A stretch of DNA of 64,000 nt from Craterostigma plantagineum (GCA_027422505.1 JAPQWV010000001.1:1860001-1924000), one strand, 5' to 3'. Shown: positions 45,919-58,500, numbered from the stretch's first letter. The notes: a model not told the origin generated them from the letters alone. Made by a program: numbers and translations.

Positions 45919-48900
45919 TTACTCCCCCTGATGAGAATATCCTTTAAGATCTCTAAGTTTTCGGACTCCAATTGAATATACCAAATTTTCAAAAATTCTT
46001 GGAGGAAGTGCCTTAGTAAATAGGTCAGCAAGATTTTCACTTGATCGAACTTGTTGTACATCAATATCACCATTTTTCTGAAGTTCATGCGTAAAGAAAA
46101 ATTTTGGTGATATGTGTTTTGTTCTATCACCTTTGATGTAACCTTCTTTTAATTGAGCTATACATGCTGTATGTATTATCTTCAAATAATGTTGTAGAAG
46201 GTAATTTCTCAATAGATAGTCCACAAGTGTCTTGAATGTGTTGAATAATAGATCTTAACCAAACACATTCTCGACTAGCCTCGTGAATCGCTAATATTTC
46301 AGCATGATTTGAAGAAGTAGCAATTAAGGTTGTTTAACCGATCGCCATGAAATAGCTGTACATCCATGTGTAAATAAGTAACCTGTTTGCGATCGTCCAT
46401 TATGCGGATCAGATAGAAATCCCGCATCTGCATATCCAACTAAACTTGATTGTGAATCATTCGAATAAAATAATCCCGCATCCGTAGTTCCTTGAAGATA
46501 ACAGAATATTTGTTTGATCCCATTCCAATGTCGTCTAGTTGGTGAAGAACTATATCTTGCCAATAATTTACTGCAAATGCTATATCTGGTCTAGTATGAC
46601 TTGTAAGATACATTAATGCTCCAATAGCACTAAGATATGGAACTTCAGCACCAAGTATTTCTTCATTATCATCGCATGGTCTGAACGGATCTTTATTCAC
46701 ATCAAGAGATCGTACTATCATTGGGGTAGTTAATGGATGTGCTTTGTCCATATAAAATCTTTTCAAAATCTTCTTTGTATACGTCTCTTGATGGACAAAT
46801 ATGTCATTGCTTAAATATTCAATTTGTAGTCCGAGACAAAATTTCGTTCTTCCGAGATCTTTCATTTCGAATTCTCGTTTCAAACATGTAATAGCTTTAG
46901 TTAACTCTTGATGAGTTCCAATAATATTTAAATCATCAACATAAACAGCAATGATGACAAATTCATTTCCATTTCTTCTCATGAAGATACAAGGGCATGT
47001 TTGATCATTTTTATACCCCTCTTTTAGTAAATAATCACTTAAACGATTATACCACATGTGCCCTGATTGTTTTAATCCGTAGAGCGATTTATTCAGCTTT
47101 ATTGAGTACTCATTTCGAGATCCTGAATTTTCAGGCAAACGAAATCCCTCAGGGAGTTTCATGTATATGTCACTATCGAGTGTTCCATACAAGTACGCAG
47201 TGACAACATCCATAAGATGCATATCGAGCCTTTCACGTACTGCTAGACTAATTAGATAACGAAAAGTTGTTGCATCCACCACAGGAGAATAAGTCTCTTC
47301 ATAATCAATGCTAGGTCTTTGTGAGAAGCCTTGAGCAACAAGCCGTGCTTTGTATCTCACAATTTCACCGTTTTCATTTTTCTTTCTAATGAAAACCCAT
47401 CTATATCCAACTGGCTTTACATTTTCTGGAATACGGACCACGGATCCGAATACTTTTCGTTTCTCAAGTGATTTTAATTCTGTCTCAATTGCATCTTTCC
47501 ATTTTGGCAGTCACTTCTTTGTCGACATTCATTTATAGATTTTGGTTCATGATTATCATTTTCATTAATCTCATGTAGCGCTACATTAAATGAGAAAACA
47601 TCGTCAACGTTGACTTCACCTCGGTTCCATCTTATTCCATTATGGGCATAATTTATTGAGATCTCTTCATTTTCAATATTTTCACAACTTTCAGGTACCT
47701 GATCAGATTTATTTATGCCCATGGACTCTCTTATAGTTGACGTGTCCTCGATTTGACCATCTATTTTATTTGCTCCTTTTCTTTTACGAGGATTCTTGTC
47801 TTTGGATCCCGAGGGCCTACCACGTTTCAACTGTGGTTTCAGCTCAATTTTATTATTAGAAATATCAATAGAAGTATCAATTCTGACAGGAGCATTAACA
47901 GCTGGTATATGCGATTTAGTCACCTTTTTCTGGTCAGTAAAACTGTCTGGCAATTGATTTGCTAAATTTTGTAAATGAATTATCTTTTGAACTTCAAGTT
48001 CACATTCTTTTGTACGAGGATCAAAATGAGCCAATGATAATTCATTCCAACTAATATCTTTAATCAGCTGTTTATTTTCTTTATCTCCCCCTAATGTTGG
48101 AAATTTTGATTCATCAAAATGACAGTCGGTAAATCGAGCCGTAAATAAATCTCCTGTCAATGGTTCTAAATATTTTAGTATTGACTTAGATTCAAATCCA
48201 ACATATATTCCCAATCGTCTTTGAGGTCCCATTTTAGTGCGTTGTGGTGGAGCAATTGGGACATATACTGCACATCCAATAATTCTCAGATGGGAAATAT
48301 CTGGTTCCTGACCGAAAACCATTTGTAATGGGGAAACATTATGATAACTTGTGGGTCAAATGCGTATAAGTGATGCTGCATGCAAAATAGCATATCCCCG
48401 ACATGATAAGGGAAGCTTCGACTTCATTAGTAATGGTCTTGCTATTAATTGTAAGCTTTTTATTAATGATTCCGCAAGTCCATTTTGAGTATGCACATGA
48501 GCTACGGGATGTTCAACATCAATCCCAATAGACAAACAATATTCATTAAATGCTTTAGAGATGAATTCACCAGCATTGTCAAGACGTATTTTCTTAATTG
48601 GATAATTAGGAAAGTGTGCTCGTAATCGAATTAACTGAGCAAGCAGTCTAGCAAACGCAACATTGCGTGTTGATAATAATGATACATGTGACCATTTAGT
48701 TGATGCATCAATTAAAACCATGAAGTATCTAAATGGACCACATGATGGATGAATTGGTCCACAAATATCGCCTTGAATACGTTCTAAAAACGTAATAGAT
48801 TCATTCTTCAATTTTACCGGTGATGGTCTAACGATTAATTTTCCTTTCGAGCAAGCATCACATGATAACTCATTGGATTGAATAATCTTCTTATTTTTTA

Positions 48901-49402
48901 AAGTGTGTCCGCATGAGTTCTCAATTATTCTTCGCATCATAGTTGAACCGGGATGGCCTAACCGGTCATGCCACACCACAAATAAATCATTGTTTATAAA
49001 ATTCGACTCAATCGTATTAATATACGCATAGTATAACCCGGAAGATAATGCGGACAATTTTTCCATAACGCATTTTTTATTTAAAATCACATTTGTGATT
49101 TGAAGGTATTCATTATCACCTTCTTTTGAAGTCTCAATATGATATCCGTTTTTACGGATGTCTTTAAAACTCAATAAGTTTTTATGAGACTTCGAAGAAT
49201 ATAATGCATTTTCAATATGCAATTTTGTTCCTCCGGATAATAAGATATTTGCTCTTCCAGAGCCTTCAATCAATTTTGTAATACCTGAAATAGTATTAAC
49301 ATTTGCTTCTTGAGTAATCAATCGGATGAAATATTTCTTATCCGTGAGTATTGTGTGAGTTGTTGCGCTGTCCACAAGACATATATCTCCATGTGTGTTC
49401 AT
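45919..49402 (-). pseudogene. copia pol (protease, integrase, RT, RNase H), broken
   Basis: Domains in order: protease (LVDSATTHTIL), GAG-pre-integrase (VWHDRLGHPGSTMMRRI, then CDACSKGK), integrase core (GDICGPIHPSCGPFRYFM; the conserved acidic positions in IRLDNAGEF and QNGLAESL), reverse transcriptase (VGYRWVFIRKKNENGEIVRY; catalytic YVDD near 46940), and RNase H (YADAGFLSDPHNGRSQTGY). Lesions seen: an in-frame TGA at 48356-48358 where CGA is expected, one base missing near 47507, one near 46570 (TTT run), one near 46335, and about four extra bases near 46165. No full polyprotein can be made from this copy. Confidence 0.9.
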
Positions 49403-49544
49403 CCCTCAAGAAAATAATAAAACACATTAATTATTAATTATAAAATTCATGATAATACAGCACACATGCGTACATAATATTCAGGATAATACATAAACAG
49501 CACACGTTCATAAAATATCAATACGATACACAATATTAGGTCTT

Positions 49545-50551
49545 TTATTCATTATGATCGACGAGAAAATCTTCAAGATTCATGTGGGGAATATCGTCGA
49601 GGTTGAGATTAGAACCTCCCTCATCTTGGACAAAGTTTGTCTCAACTTTCTTCCCTTTTTCAAGCGATTTTTGATATAGCTCAACAAGATGTTTTGCCAC
49701 ACGACAAGTACGAGCATAATGACCTTTCATACCACAACGAGAACATGGTTCATCGAATCGCCTTTTTGATTGTTCGCCGATTTCCTCTTTGTTTTCATTT
49801 TTCCTTTCCTGATGAAAATTATCATAATTACCATAATGCTGTCGGCTACGGCCACGACCTCGGCCACGACCACGACCACCTCCACGACCTCGATTATTAT
49901 ACCTGCCACGACCGCGAAAGCTATTGCTTCGTTCACTTTGATATGTGTTCATATTGACTTCCGGAATGGGAGTAGAGCCCGTTGGTCGTGACTGATGGTT
50001 CTTCAATAATAACTCATTATTTTGTTCAGCAACGAGGAGACAAGAAATTAATTCTGAATATTTCTTAAAACCCTTTTCACGATATTGTTGTTGTAACAAC
50101 AAATTCGTTGCATGGAATGTGGTGAACGTTTCTCCATCATACTTGCTTCTGTAACTTCCTGTCCACACAATCTTAATTGAGAAGTAATTCTGAACATAGC
50201 AGAATTATAATCACTTACAGATTTATAATCTTGGAACCGTAAGTTTGTCCGTTCATATTGGACATTTGGTAGGATCACAGTCCTCTGATGGTCGTACCTT
50301 TCTTTTAGATTTGTCCACAAAACAAGTGGATCTTTCACAGTGAGATATTCCACCTTTAGACTTTCATGAATGTGGTGACGGAGAAATATCATGGCCTTGG
50401 CCTTGTCTTGGCTCGATGCCGTATTACCAGCTTGTATGGTATTTCCAAGGCCTTCCGATTCAAGGTGGATATCGGCATCCAAAATCCATGACAAATAGTT
50501 CTTGCCCGTGATATCCAGAGCAACAATATCAAACTTTTGAAGATTCGACAT
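49545..50551 (-). pseudogene. copia gag with one frameshift
   Basis: The gag domain starts MSNLQKFDIVALDITGKNYL and contains the Gag signature DPLVLWTNLKERYDH. The frame breaks at an A run near 50129-50131 (GAGAAACG, one A short) and resumes as FTTFHATNLLLQQQYREKGF. An RG-rich stretch (GRGRYNNRGRGGGRGRGRG) and a CCHC knuckle (CSRCGMKGHYARTC) follow. In this lineage gag and pol are normally one frame; here a stop at 49545 also separates them. Confidence 0.88.
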
Positions 50552-50872
50552 TTTATTATCATAGAATAAACAATTGGTTAAGAAAAATAGTTCGAAGCGT
50601 AAATAAAATTAACCTTATTGTGATAAAGTAAAAAGTCAAAAAAATAAAATGGCATAATATTAAAAGTCAACGACCCAGCTAGGATTCGAAATCTGGTGCT
50701 CACGCCACAAGTTTGTGGGGGTTACCGCGAGAGCTAGCGGGCTTTTTGTGTTGTAAGTTATGAAAATAAAATGTTTATATTATACCGTGGCGTGATGACG
50801 TCGGCGAAATTCAAATGGTCGGAACACGTGCTCGAGTGATGAAGTCGGCGAACCTCGGTTGGTTAGAGCCTC

Positions 50873-50884
50873 GTGCTGATAACG
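50873..50884 (-). other. copia primer-binding site candidate
   Basis: The 12 bases next to the 5' LTR read CGTTATCAGCAC on the minus strand. Position fits a primer-binding site; the priming tRNA was not identified. Confidence 0.5.
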
Positions 50885-51201
50885 TGTTATAAAATATTAT
50901 AATGATTACGTATTTTATTAATTACGATTATAGTAGTATTAGAGAGATAACTAGAGAGATAATAACTTCTTTATTAATACTTTTTCTTACAATTTACACA
51001 ACCCCAAATCACATATTTATACTACTACAAATTCACTATTACACCTAAAATTTACAACATTTATTATAATTATACACATCATCTATCAATTAATACACAT
51101 CTAATTTTTACAACATTCAATACAATACCTCCAAATATCAATAATTCAATAACAATACAAAAACATCCACATCTTAATATTATTTCTTAATATTCATAAT
51201 A
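50885..51201 (-). repeat. copia 5' LTR
   Basis: The upstream LTR of the minus-strand copia element, 317 bases, nearly identical to the copy at 45404. It should contain the element's promoter, pointing left. Confidence 0.95.
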
Positions 51202-51517
51202 AAATAAATATTCTGGTATTTATCTAGAATGTCATCATCCGACAACACAAAAGCAGTGGCAAATGGCAATTACTGTTCAGTACAGCAACCATTTTAAGTT
51301 ATAACTTTTAACTGTTTCAATCCAACTTGTAGATTTTACTAACATTCCCAAATTGGAATTCTGAGCGATTTAAGAGAAGGGGTAAGAATGCTTGCAACAA
51401 GAGAGAATAAATGAGTAAGATGGGACGAGAAATTAAAGCCAATAATTCTTTGCATCTACTAACCGTACAATTAATTATTCACATCATCACTGATGATAAA
51501 TCAAAAAACCAGAGAAT

Positions 51518-52111
51518 TTAAGAATTACTAGAAGGAAGCCTCGCCCCTTTTTTCGATCGATGATTATAGTACCACTCAAGGATGGTACGAGGAGGCAATA
51601 ACATGGATCTACACAAGGGACATTTGATATGACCCTCATCGATCCACCTATCCAAACAGTTGTTATGAAACAAGTGCTTGCAATTGCGAAGCTCTCTGTG
51701 ATTGAAGGAGGTAATATCTCTCACCTCATCTTTCATCTCAATCGAATCCAAACACACCGTACACTGCGACAAAGATTCATCACCATATTCTTCTTCCTCG
51801 AAATCTTTCCTCAGATCTTGGTAATGAAGGATAAGGAGCCTATTCTTGATAGCAGCTGTGATGATATGAACTGGGACTTGTACTATGGAAGGGTAAGAGC
51901 TGTCGACGATGAGTGTGTAGCTGTTCAAACGGCGGTCTCTTGCGACGGCGGCGGCGATTTCTTGTTCTTGCGGCGGCGGCGGCGGCTTGAAGAAGATTCC
52001 CAGGCGAGTGAGTGCTCCGATGAAGAAGTAGCTGGCGTTAGCAAATACGTTGACGAAGAATGAGAGGGTGAGGAGCTTTGGTACTTTAATGGCGTGGTAG
52101 AGAGAACCCAT
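51518..52111 (-). CDS. RING-H2 E3 ubiquitin ligase, membrane-anchored (BRH1/XERICO-like)
   Basis: A single-exon gene of 197 residues. The N-terminus has a hydrophobic segment (LLTLSFFVNVFANASYFFIG), then a Pro-rich linker. A RING-H2 domain lies in the second half: CTVC, a spacer of about 22 residues, CKHLFHNNCLDRW, and CPLC, giving the C-x2-C / C-x-H-x2-H-x2-C / C-x2-C set. Such proteins catalyse ubiquitin transfer from an E2; relatives act in brassinosteroid or ABA signalling, but the target here is unknown. The frame is intact. The gene lies 311 bases from the copia target duplication on its 3' side and only 48 bases from the gypsy target duplication before its start codon, so its promoter has been displaced by 10.6 kb. 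Confidence 0.9.
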   Translation of the reverse strand: MGSLYHAIKVPKLLTLSFFVNVFANASYFFIGALTRLGIFFKPPPPPQEQEIAAAVARDRRLNSYTLIVDSSYPSIVQVPVHIITAAIKNRLLILHYQDLRKDFEEEEYGDESLSQCTVCLDSIEMKDEVRDITSFNHRELRNCKHLFHNNCLDRWIDEGHIKCPLCRSMLLPPRTILEWYYNHRSKKGARLPSSNS

Positions 52112-52159
52112 TTTTTTTCTTGGAATTGAACGATTTTTTATTATTTGTGAAGAAAGATG

Positions 52160-54861
52160 TGTAATACCCGAGTTCCGTAAGTAAGCCGGTCAATAAATAT
52201 GCATACATATTATGTGATTTACGTGACTGCATGAGGCATGTTTTGTGACTTTTATATGCTTAAATGATTTCACGTTATATGCTAACATGACATATATGAA
52301 TTAGAAATTAGAAGAATTAATTTAATTTAGGTTAGTTATTGATTTTAGGGTTTCTAGTACATGACATGCTAACCTAGAAGGTTTGATTTAGTATATTAAG
52401 TATTAATACCACATTTTGGGGAGCAGGAATTGGTAGGAATAAATTCGAAACACATCTCGCAACCTTAGTCTTGATTAATTAACCTCGAAATTTATAGTTG
52501 CGAGAGGAAGTCGATAACATGAAGATCGAAAGTAGCCGAAAGAATGAAACTCGAGATCTTTGAATCTCGAAAGCTATGCTTTTCAGGGGAATGTTGTCTA
52601 CTGATTAATAAAAAATCGAATTCCTAGCTACAAAACCATATATACAATATATAATATTATGAGAGTGTTACCTAAGTAATTCAAATAGATAAGTATTGAT
52701 AAAGAAAAGTCAACAAAACTTAGCTAAAATAACACGCAAGATATGATGAAAGGATAACATACTTATCTTAAATTCACTATCAAGAAACTAACGGATTTTC
52801 ATTCGACAAGTCACAAACTAAACTCTCAAAAACTCAGAACTAGAAGGAATTAAAAGTCGAAGAGGAGAACGAGACTTGAGCTAAGTTGGAAAGGTATGAA
52901 CTGTTATTTTGATATGTTTCCTTTGTATATTACTAAGCATAGGAGAGTGTTAGAATATTAATTCGGTTAATGATAGGGTGTTTATAACTCCAAATACCGA
53001 AAGATTTATAGCTATGAAACCCTAAAAATATTTCAACTGCCCTTGAAGAAAATTAAATTTGACCGATAGTTTAGATGATTTTGTACATTTAAATTCAGGG
53101 TTAGCATATTAAGATCTTGTATCACATTTTAGAGAATAAAAATTAGTAGGAATGATTCCTTGTTAATAATCTTATGCGATATCTTAATTCTAATTTCCGA
53201 AGCTATATGGTATTCCAAACTGTTTTTGAATAAGTATGGAATTTGATCGAAGTTTAGATGTCGAGCAACAGTTACTTTTTTTGTTAAGAAGATGTCGAAC
53301 TTTGCTAGCTGCAAGAGAATAATTTCGAGGCCTTCATGTTGAAATGTCGAAATTATGTTAATTCCATGTTAAAATACATGTCGAGAAGATTTTTTATTCA
53401 ATGAACAAACTTGTCGAGAATTACATTGCATCATATGTCGAGATGTTAAATATATTTAATGGACAAATTTCGAAACATATTACAATACATCTCGAGGTCT
53501 AAATCTCGAGTTATGTGATATCGACAATTTGTTATGACCTAAACATGTAATCTCGACATTGTGATCTGACATACAACTCGACATTTAACTTATAATGTCG
53601 ACAATTATCTCGAAATCATAATAATATGTATGAATAATAACGAGATCTATTTCAAAACCCATAAAATCGAAACTAGGGTTTTTAAATTAAACCAATTTCA
53701 TAAAATTATAATTAGACTAACAAACCCTAATTTTATATGCTTGTATATTTAGGGTTCGAAGGTTAGCGACATACCGTACGATAAATTTAATAGCTAAGGA
53801 TACCAGGTAAGTGGAAGTCCCAACTACAACACATAATTATGTGTTATTTGTTTCTATGATTTTATGTGACTTCCTACGTGAATTATTTGCGTTATATGAC
53901 ACGCATGATTTAATTACATGATATAATGGCATGACACGCATATTCATGACATAAGCATATGCACGCACGTTTAGTACAAAAGGCAGGAAATGAGAGCGTG
54001 CATAATATACGATCGCCTGAGAGCGATAAAGATTCGCCGATATGGGCGTCTGATGTCGACTCACAGTTGAGTCACGGCTCTTCTATGCTACCATGGTGAC
54101 GTCGTATGGCGCTACCGTTAAGACATGACATGTACAAGGCAAGACATGATTTTAGGGCTAATGCCCTCATGGCGGGTCGTGAAACCTGGAGGATGCGAGC
54201 TGAGGGAGTAAGCGACACCGAGGGTACCCCTGGTGTTGACTACCTCAGATTTGGCTACCAGTGTGAAGCGTCCGCGTGGCGTATGAAACCACCTTGGGAC
54301 AGAAAAGGCGCCCTAGGGTTAGCCTCCCTTGAGTGGGTATTGCCACTTATATTTATTTATCCCTAGTGGATTCGAGCTCCATGATGGTGCATAGCAAGCT
54401 AGCCGAGGGCCCTACATGACAAGACAAGACAAGGAAAAATATGAGGTATAGGAAGCATTGGCGCGGATGCCTTTGTGAATTTAGGACACGTGCACGGCAT
54501 GCATGGCTTTCGCTTACTGAGCTTTATAAGCTCATTCCACGAATTTATGTGTTGTAGGTTCGCGGGATCACGGTACGTGATCTTTACAAAGGCGAGGCTA
54601 TTTTTGAAGCTTCCGGAGGACTTTTGAGGTGGCAGTGTGTACATGGATGCGACCTGAGTGGCGGGCCGATAGGTTATTTTGAACACGCATGCGCACTCTA
54701 CCTTGTATTTATGTCCTAGGAATATTTTGCACGGTACAGAAGAATTCCTTTATATAAAAGGAAAAAATTTTGTACGCATTTTCGTATATAGATTTTAATT
54801 ATATCACATGCAGTCACATAAATTAGTAGTAAGAATGGCGGTAGGAGTTAGGGGCGCCGCA
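52160..54861 (+). repeat. gypsy 5' LTR
   Basis: Starts TGTAATACCCGAGTTCCG and ends GGGGCGCCGCA. The left two-thirds are AT-rich and dense in TCGA words; the right third is more balanced. A TATATAAAAGG motif near 54752 is a good TATA box for the element's transcript. Differences from the 3' LTR include two extra A at about 52613, one extra G at about 54334, and base changes near 52909, 53064, 54026 and 54382. Confidence 0.97.
54752..54762 (+). promoter_or_regulatory. TATA box in the gypsy LTR
   Basis: TTTATATAAAAGGAAAA about 100 bases before the LTR end is the strongest TATA-like motif in the LTR, and it is repeated in the 3' LTR near 62645. Spacing suits a transcript starting just before R. 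Confidence 0.6.
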
Positions 54862-54863
54862 GG

Positions 54864-54875
54864 TGGTATCAGAGC
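54864..54875 (+). other. gypsy primer-binding site (initiator tRNA-Met)
   Basis: TGGTATCAGAGC, the standard plant primer site complementary to the 3' end of initiator tRNA-Met, lies two bases after the 5' LTR. Confidence 0.93.
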
Positions 54876-54936
54876 ACAACCTCTCGCAGTACGGTGCTGG
54901 TTCGGGGACGAACCAGGCGGAAGCTGGTGGGCATGT

Positions 54937-55399
54937 GACGCCCGGGGCCGAAGAGGGCGGGGAGTGATCGCCGGTGCCAGGGTGCACGGACAAGGAGCGG
55001 CTCCTGGCAAGGCTTCTAGGCGAAGGGGTACATGAACGAACCGATCCGACACCCGAATGAGAGGGGATCCTGAGACTGACAATGTATGGGCGTGTCAGGC
55101 TAAGAATCGTATAATAGAATTGATAGTACTACTCATATCACCAAGGTCGACCTACCTTTTCGGGAGTCCATCTGAAAGAACTTCGAAGTTAAGCGTGCTT
55201 GACTTGAAGCAATCTTATGATGGGTGACCCCCTGGGAAGTTTGCCCAGGGTGCGTGTGAGCGAGGACGAAGCACGCTGAAAGGTTAAATGGTGGTACAGT
55301 GGGGCCAGACTATCAGTCGGAGTATGGTGGGCCCAACCCCACAGGTCCCGGTAGGGAGGGATGCTACAGTGACACCCGGTATGGGACGGGTCGTTACAG
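54937..55399 (+). other. LTR-like remnant with 5S-rRNA-like block inside the gypsy leader
   Basis: The leader between the primer site and gag contains a segment that starts TGTGACGCCCGGGG and ends GGGTCGTTACA, directly followed by a second primer-site sequence. Those ends look like the two termini of a different LTR of about 460 bases. Its middle (about 55165-55260) resembles plant 5S rRNA, including the internal promoter words AAGTTAAGCGTGCTTG and GATGGGTGACC, then CTGGGAAGT. Cassandra-type TRIM elements are known to carry 5S sequence in their LTRs. Origin from such an element is inference. Confidence 0.6.
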
Positions 55400-55401
55400 G
55401 T

Positions 55402-55413
55402 GGTATCAGAGCT
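55402..55413 (+). other. second primer-site-like sequence in the leader
   Basis: TGGTATCAGAGC occurs again about 540 bases downstream of the first copy, immediately after the LTR-like remnant ending TTACA. Whether it is ever used is unknown. Confidence 0.8.
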
Positions 55414-55555
55414 TTCAGTTACAAGTTCTGTAGACTGTCCATGTACACACACTCAAAAGCACGGAAGCGGCCTTGCTTGTAAGTTTTATGTTTCTATGAA
55501 TGTTGTATGTGCGTAATTTATTGGCCATAGGGACTATTAGGATATCAGGACAAGG

Positions 55556-58500
55556 ATGGGTAGAACAAGAAGTGAGGGTAGCGGGAGTGTTAGTAAAGGC
55601 AAGGAACCCGAAACACAAACCGATAATCGCGATACGGCGATTATTCAGCTCACGGAACTAGTCCGTCAACAGTCTACCCAAATACAAGAACTAATTCAGC
55701 AGCGCAACATGAGCGGACATCCAAGTGGTGGACTGTCTCAAGCAGAGAGGGTTGAAATAGTGGGGGAAAGATTTCGCAAACTCAATCCCCCGACTTTTGA
55801 AGATGCTGCCGACCCTACTGCGGCTGAAGACTGGCTCCGAACTCTGGAGAGTATGTTTCAATACAGTCGCATTCCAGAGGATGAAAAGGTGTTATGTGCT
55901 GCCTTCCTACTGAGGGGAAGTGCAGGCCATTGGTGGGATACTATTCTCGCCTTTGAAGACCCTATTACGATGACGTGGGACCGGTTCAAGGAACTCTTCA
56001 GGAGTAAATATTTCACCGCCCCAGTACGAGCCCAGAGGATGAATGAATTCATCAACCTACGCCAGGGCCCGATGACCGTGGCAGAATACATCAGAAAGTT
56101 TGAGCAACTGTCCCGATTTGCAGCTCACATGGTGAGCACAGATGCATTGAAGGTGGAGCGCTTCTTGGAAGGCCTGAAGCCTGAACTATACAGAGATGTA
56201 AACATGGCCGGATCCCAAGGAGCTACTTATGCTCAGGTGGCTGAACGCGCGTTGATGGCAGAGCAAGCTGAACTCCGAATTATGCGCGCCCATGAAGCAA
56301 AAAGGAAGTTCGTTCAAGGGCCGAAATGGAGTGGAAGTAGCCCGAAGAAACTCTTCAACCCTAAGAATGTCAGGCCTAACTTCCAGAGTCGACCTGGACC
56401 TCCACAACAGTTCAATCCTAATCAGGGAAGACCTCCAATGAGCATACCCCCATGTCCCAGGTGCACACGTCGACATCTGGGCGTATGCTATTCTCAGAAT
56501 GCAACTTGCTATAAATGTGGCAAGACAGGCCACTTTTCCAAGGCATGCACGGAGACTGCATCTGGGAGTCAAGCTCCCATTCAAGCTAGGCCACCTACGG
56601 TACCTGCTAGGGTTTACACCCTGACTTCTGAGGAGGCGGAGAACAACCCGTCTGTGGTGGCAGGTACTCTCCTTATCCATTCAACCCCGACATGCATATT
56701 AGTTGATTCAGGAGCCACGCATTCATTTGCATCTACTAACTACGTGGCGAGACTCGGGGTTACACCTAACCTAGTTAACTATGAATACAACGTTACCATC
56801 CCCCATGGAACCTCTATGAGAACCAATCAAATTCTACGAGATAGCCCAGTAATAGTGAACGATAGGACCTTATCCGTTGACCTAATAGTCATTCCAATGA
56901 ACGATTATGAAGTAATCCTTGGAATGGACTGGCTATCGAAATACGGAGCAGTTATTGACTGTAACCATAAACAAGTGACCTTTAACCTAGAAGACACCGA
57001 ACCATTCACATTTACGGGAAGTAGCAAGCGTAGTAAGATTCCCAAGATTTCGGCAATGAAAGCACATCGTTTACTCAAAACAGGATGCGAAGCTTATCTG
57101 ATATATGCAATATCATCCGAGGAACATGTACCTCCGAAGTTAGAAGAAGTCCCAGTAGTACAAGATTTTCCCGATGTGTTCCCTGAAGACCTACCCGGAC
57201 TTCCGCCGGATCGTGAGATTCAATTCACGATTGACCTAGTTCCAGGAGCAGCACCAATTTCTAAGGCACCATATCGACTCGCTCCAGCCGAATTGAAGGA
57301 ATTGAGGGAGCAACTGGATGAACTGTTACAAAAAGGGTTCATTCAGCCGAGCTTCTCACCATGGGGAGCACCAGTTTTGTTTGTTAAGAAGAAAGATGGA
57401 TCGATGTGGCTCTGCATCGATTACAGGGAGCTGAACAAGATTACGATCAAGAACAAATACCCCCTCCCTCGAATTGACGATTTATTCGATCAACTACAAG
57501 GCGCAACTGTCTTTTCGAAAATAGACTTAAGGGCAGGGTATCACCAGTTGAAGATTCGAGAAGAGGATGTTCCGAAGACTGCTTTTAGTACCCGCTATGG
57601 ACATTACGAGTTTTTAGTCATGCCTTTTGGACTGACTAATGCGCCAGCAGCATTCATGGACCTAATGAACCGGGTATTCAAGCCATTCCTAGATAAGTGT
57701 GTTATCGTATTCATTGATGACATTCTTATCTACTCGAAGACCAAGGAGGAGCATGAACAACACATGAGGATCATATTAGAGATTTTACGAGAAAAACAGT
57801 TGTATGCGAAATTCAAGAAATGCGAGTTCTGGCTCAATCAAGTCGCATTTCTTGGACACGTTATTTCAGGAGATGGAATTTCCGTTGATCCCGGCAAAAT
57901 CGAAGCTATTAACAATTGGCCTCAACCGACGAACGTGACAGAAATACGGAGTTTTCTTGGACTAGCCGGATACTACCGAAAATTCATCAAGGATTTTTCC
58001 AAAATCGCATCAACCCTGACGAAGCTAACGAAGAAAAATACTCCATTTAAATGGGACGACGCTTGCGAGCAGAGTTTTCAAGAACTTAAGCGACGACTTA
58101 CTACGGCTCCAGTGCTAACTATTCCTACAGGCACTGGAGGATTTTTTGTTTACAGCGATGCGTCTAAGAATGGCCTGGGGTGTGTCCTAATGCAGAATGG
58201 AAATGTCGTAGCGTATGCCTCACGACAACTCAAAGATTATGAGAAGAACTACCCGACTCACGACCTAGAGCTTGCCGCTGTAGTATTTGCTCTCAAGATC
58301 TGGAGGCACTACTTATACGGCGAGCGATGCGAAATCTTCACAGACCATAAGAGTCTGAAATATTTCTTCACCCAGAAGGAGTTGAATATGCGACAACGGC
58401 GGTGGCTTGAATTGGTTAAGGATTATGACTGTGTAATCAGTTACCACCCGGGAAAGGCGAACGTAGTAGCTGATGCACTAAGCCGCAAGACTGTGAATAC

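Larger units (their letters stand above)
45399..51206 (-). mobile_element. complete Ty1/copia LTR retrotransposon, defective coding region
   Basis: The element occupies 45404-51201 on the minus strand. Two 317-base LTRs (45404-45720 and 50885-51201) differ at only two positions by eye. A 5-base target duplication AAATA flanks it (45399-45403 and 51202-51206). The polypurine tract CCAAGGGGGAG (minus strand, 45721-45731) abuts the 3' LTR. A candidate primer site (CGTTATCAGCAC, minus strand, 50884-50873) abuts the 5' LTR. The internal region carries gag and then protease-integrase-RT-RNaseH, the copia order. Confidence 0.94.

Noticed and set aside
49637..49991. His/Thr-rich and Ile/Thr-rich ORFs opposite copia gag
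   Set aside because: Antisense translations of the RG-repeat region of gag.
54106..54366. 86-codon ORF in the gypsy LTR (also at 62002-62289)
   Set aside because: It lies in both LTRs, a small indel changes its end between copies, and no family is recognisable; treated as non-coding LTR sequence.
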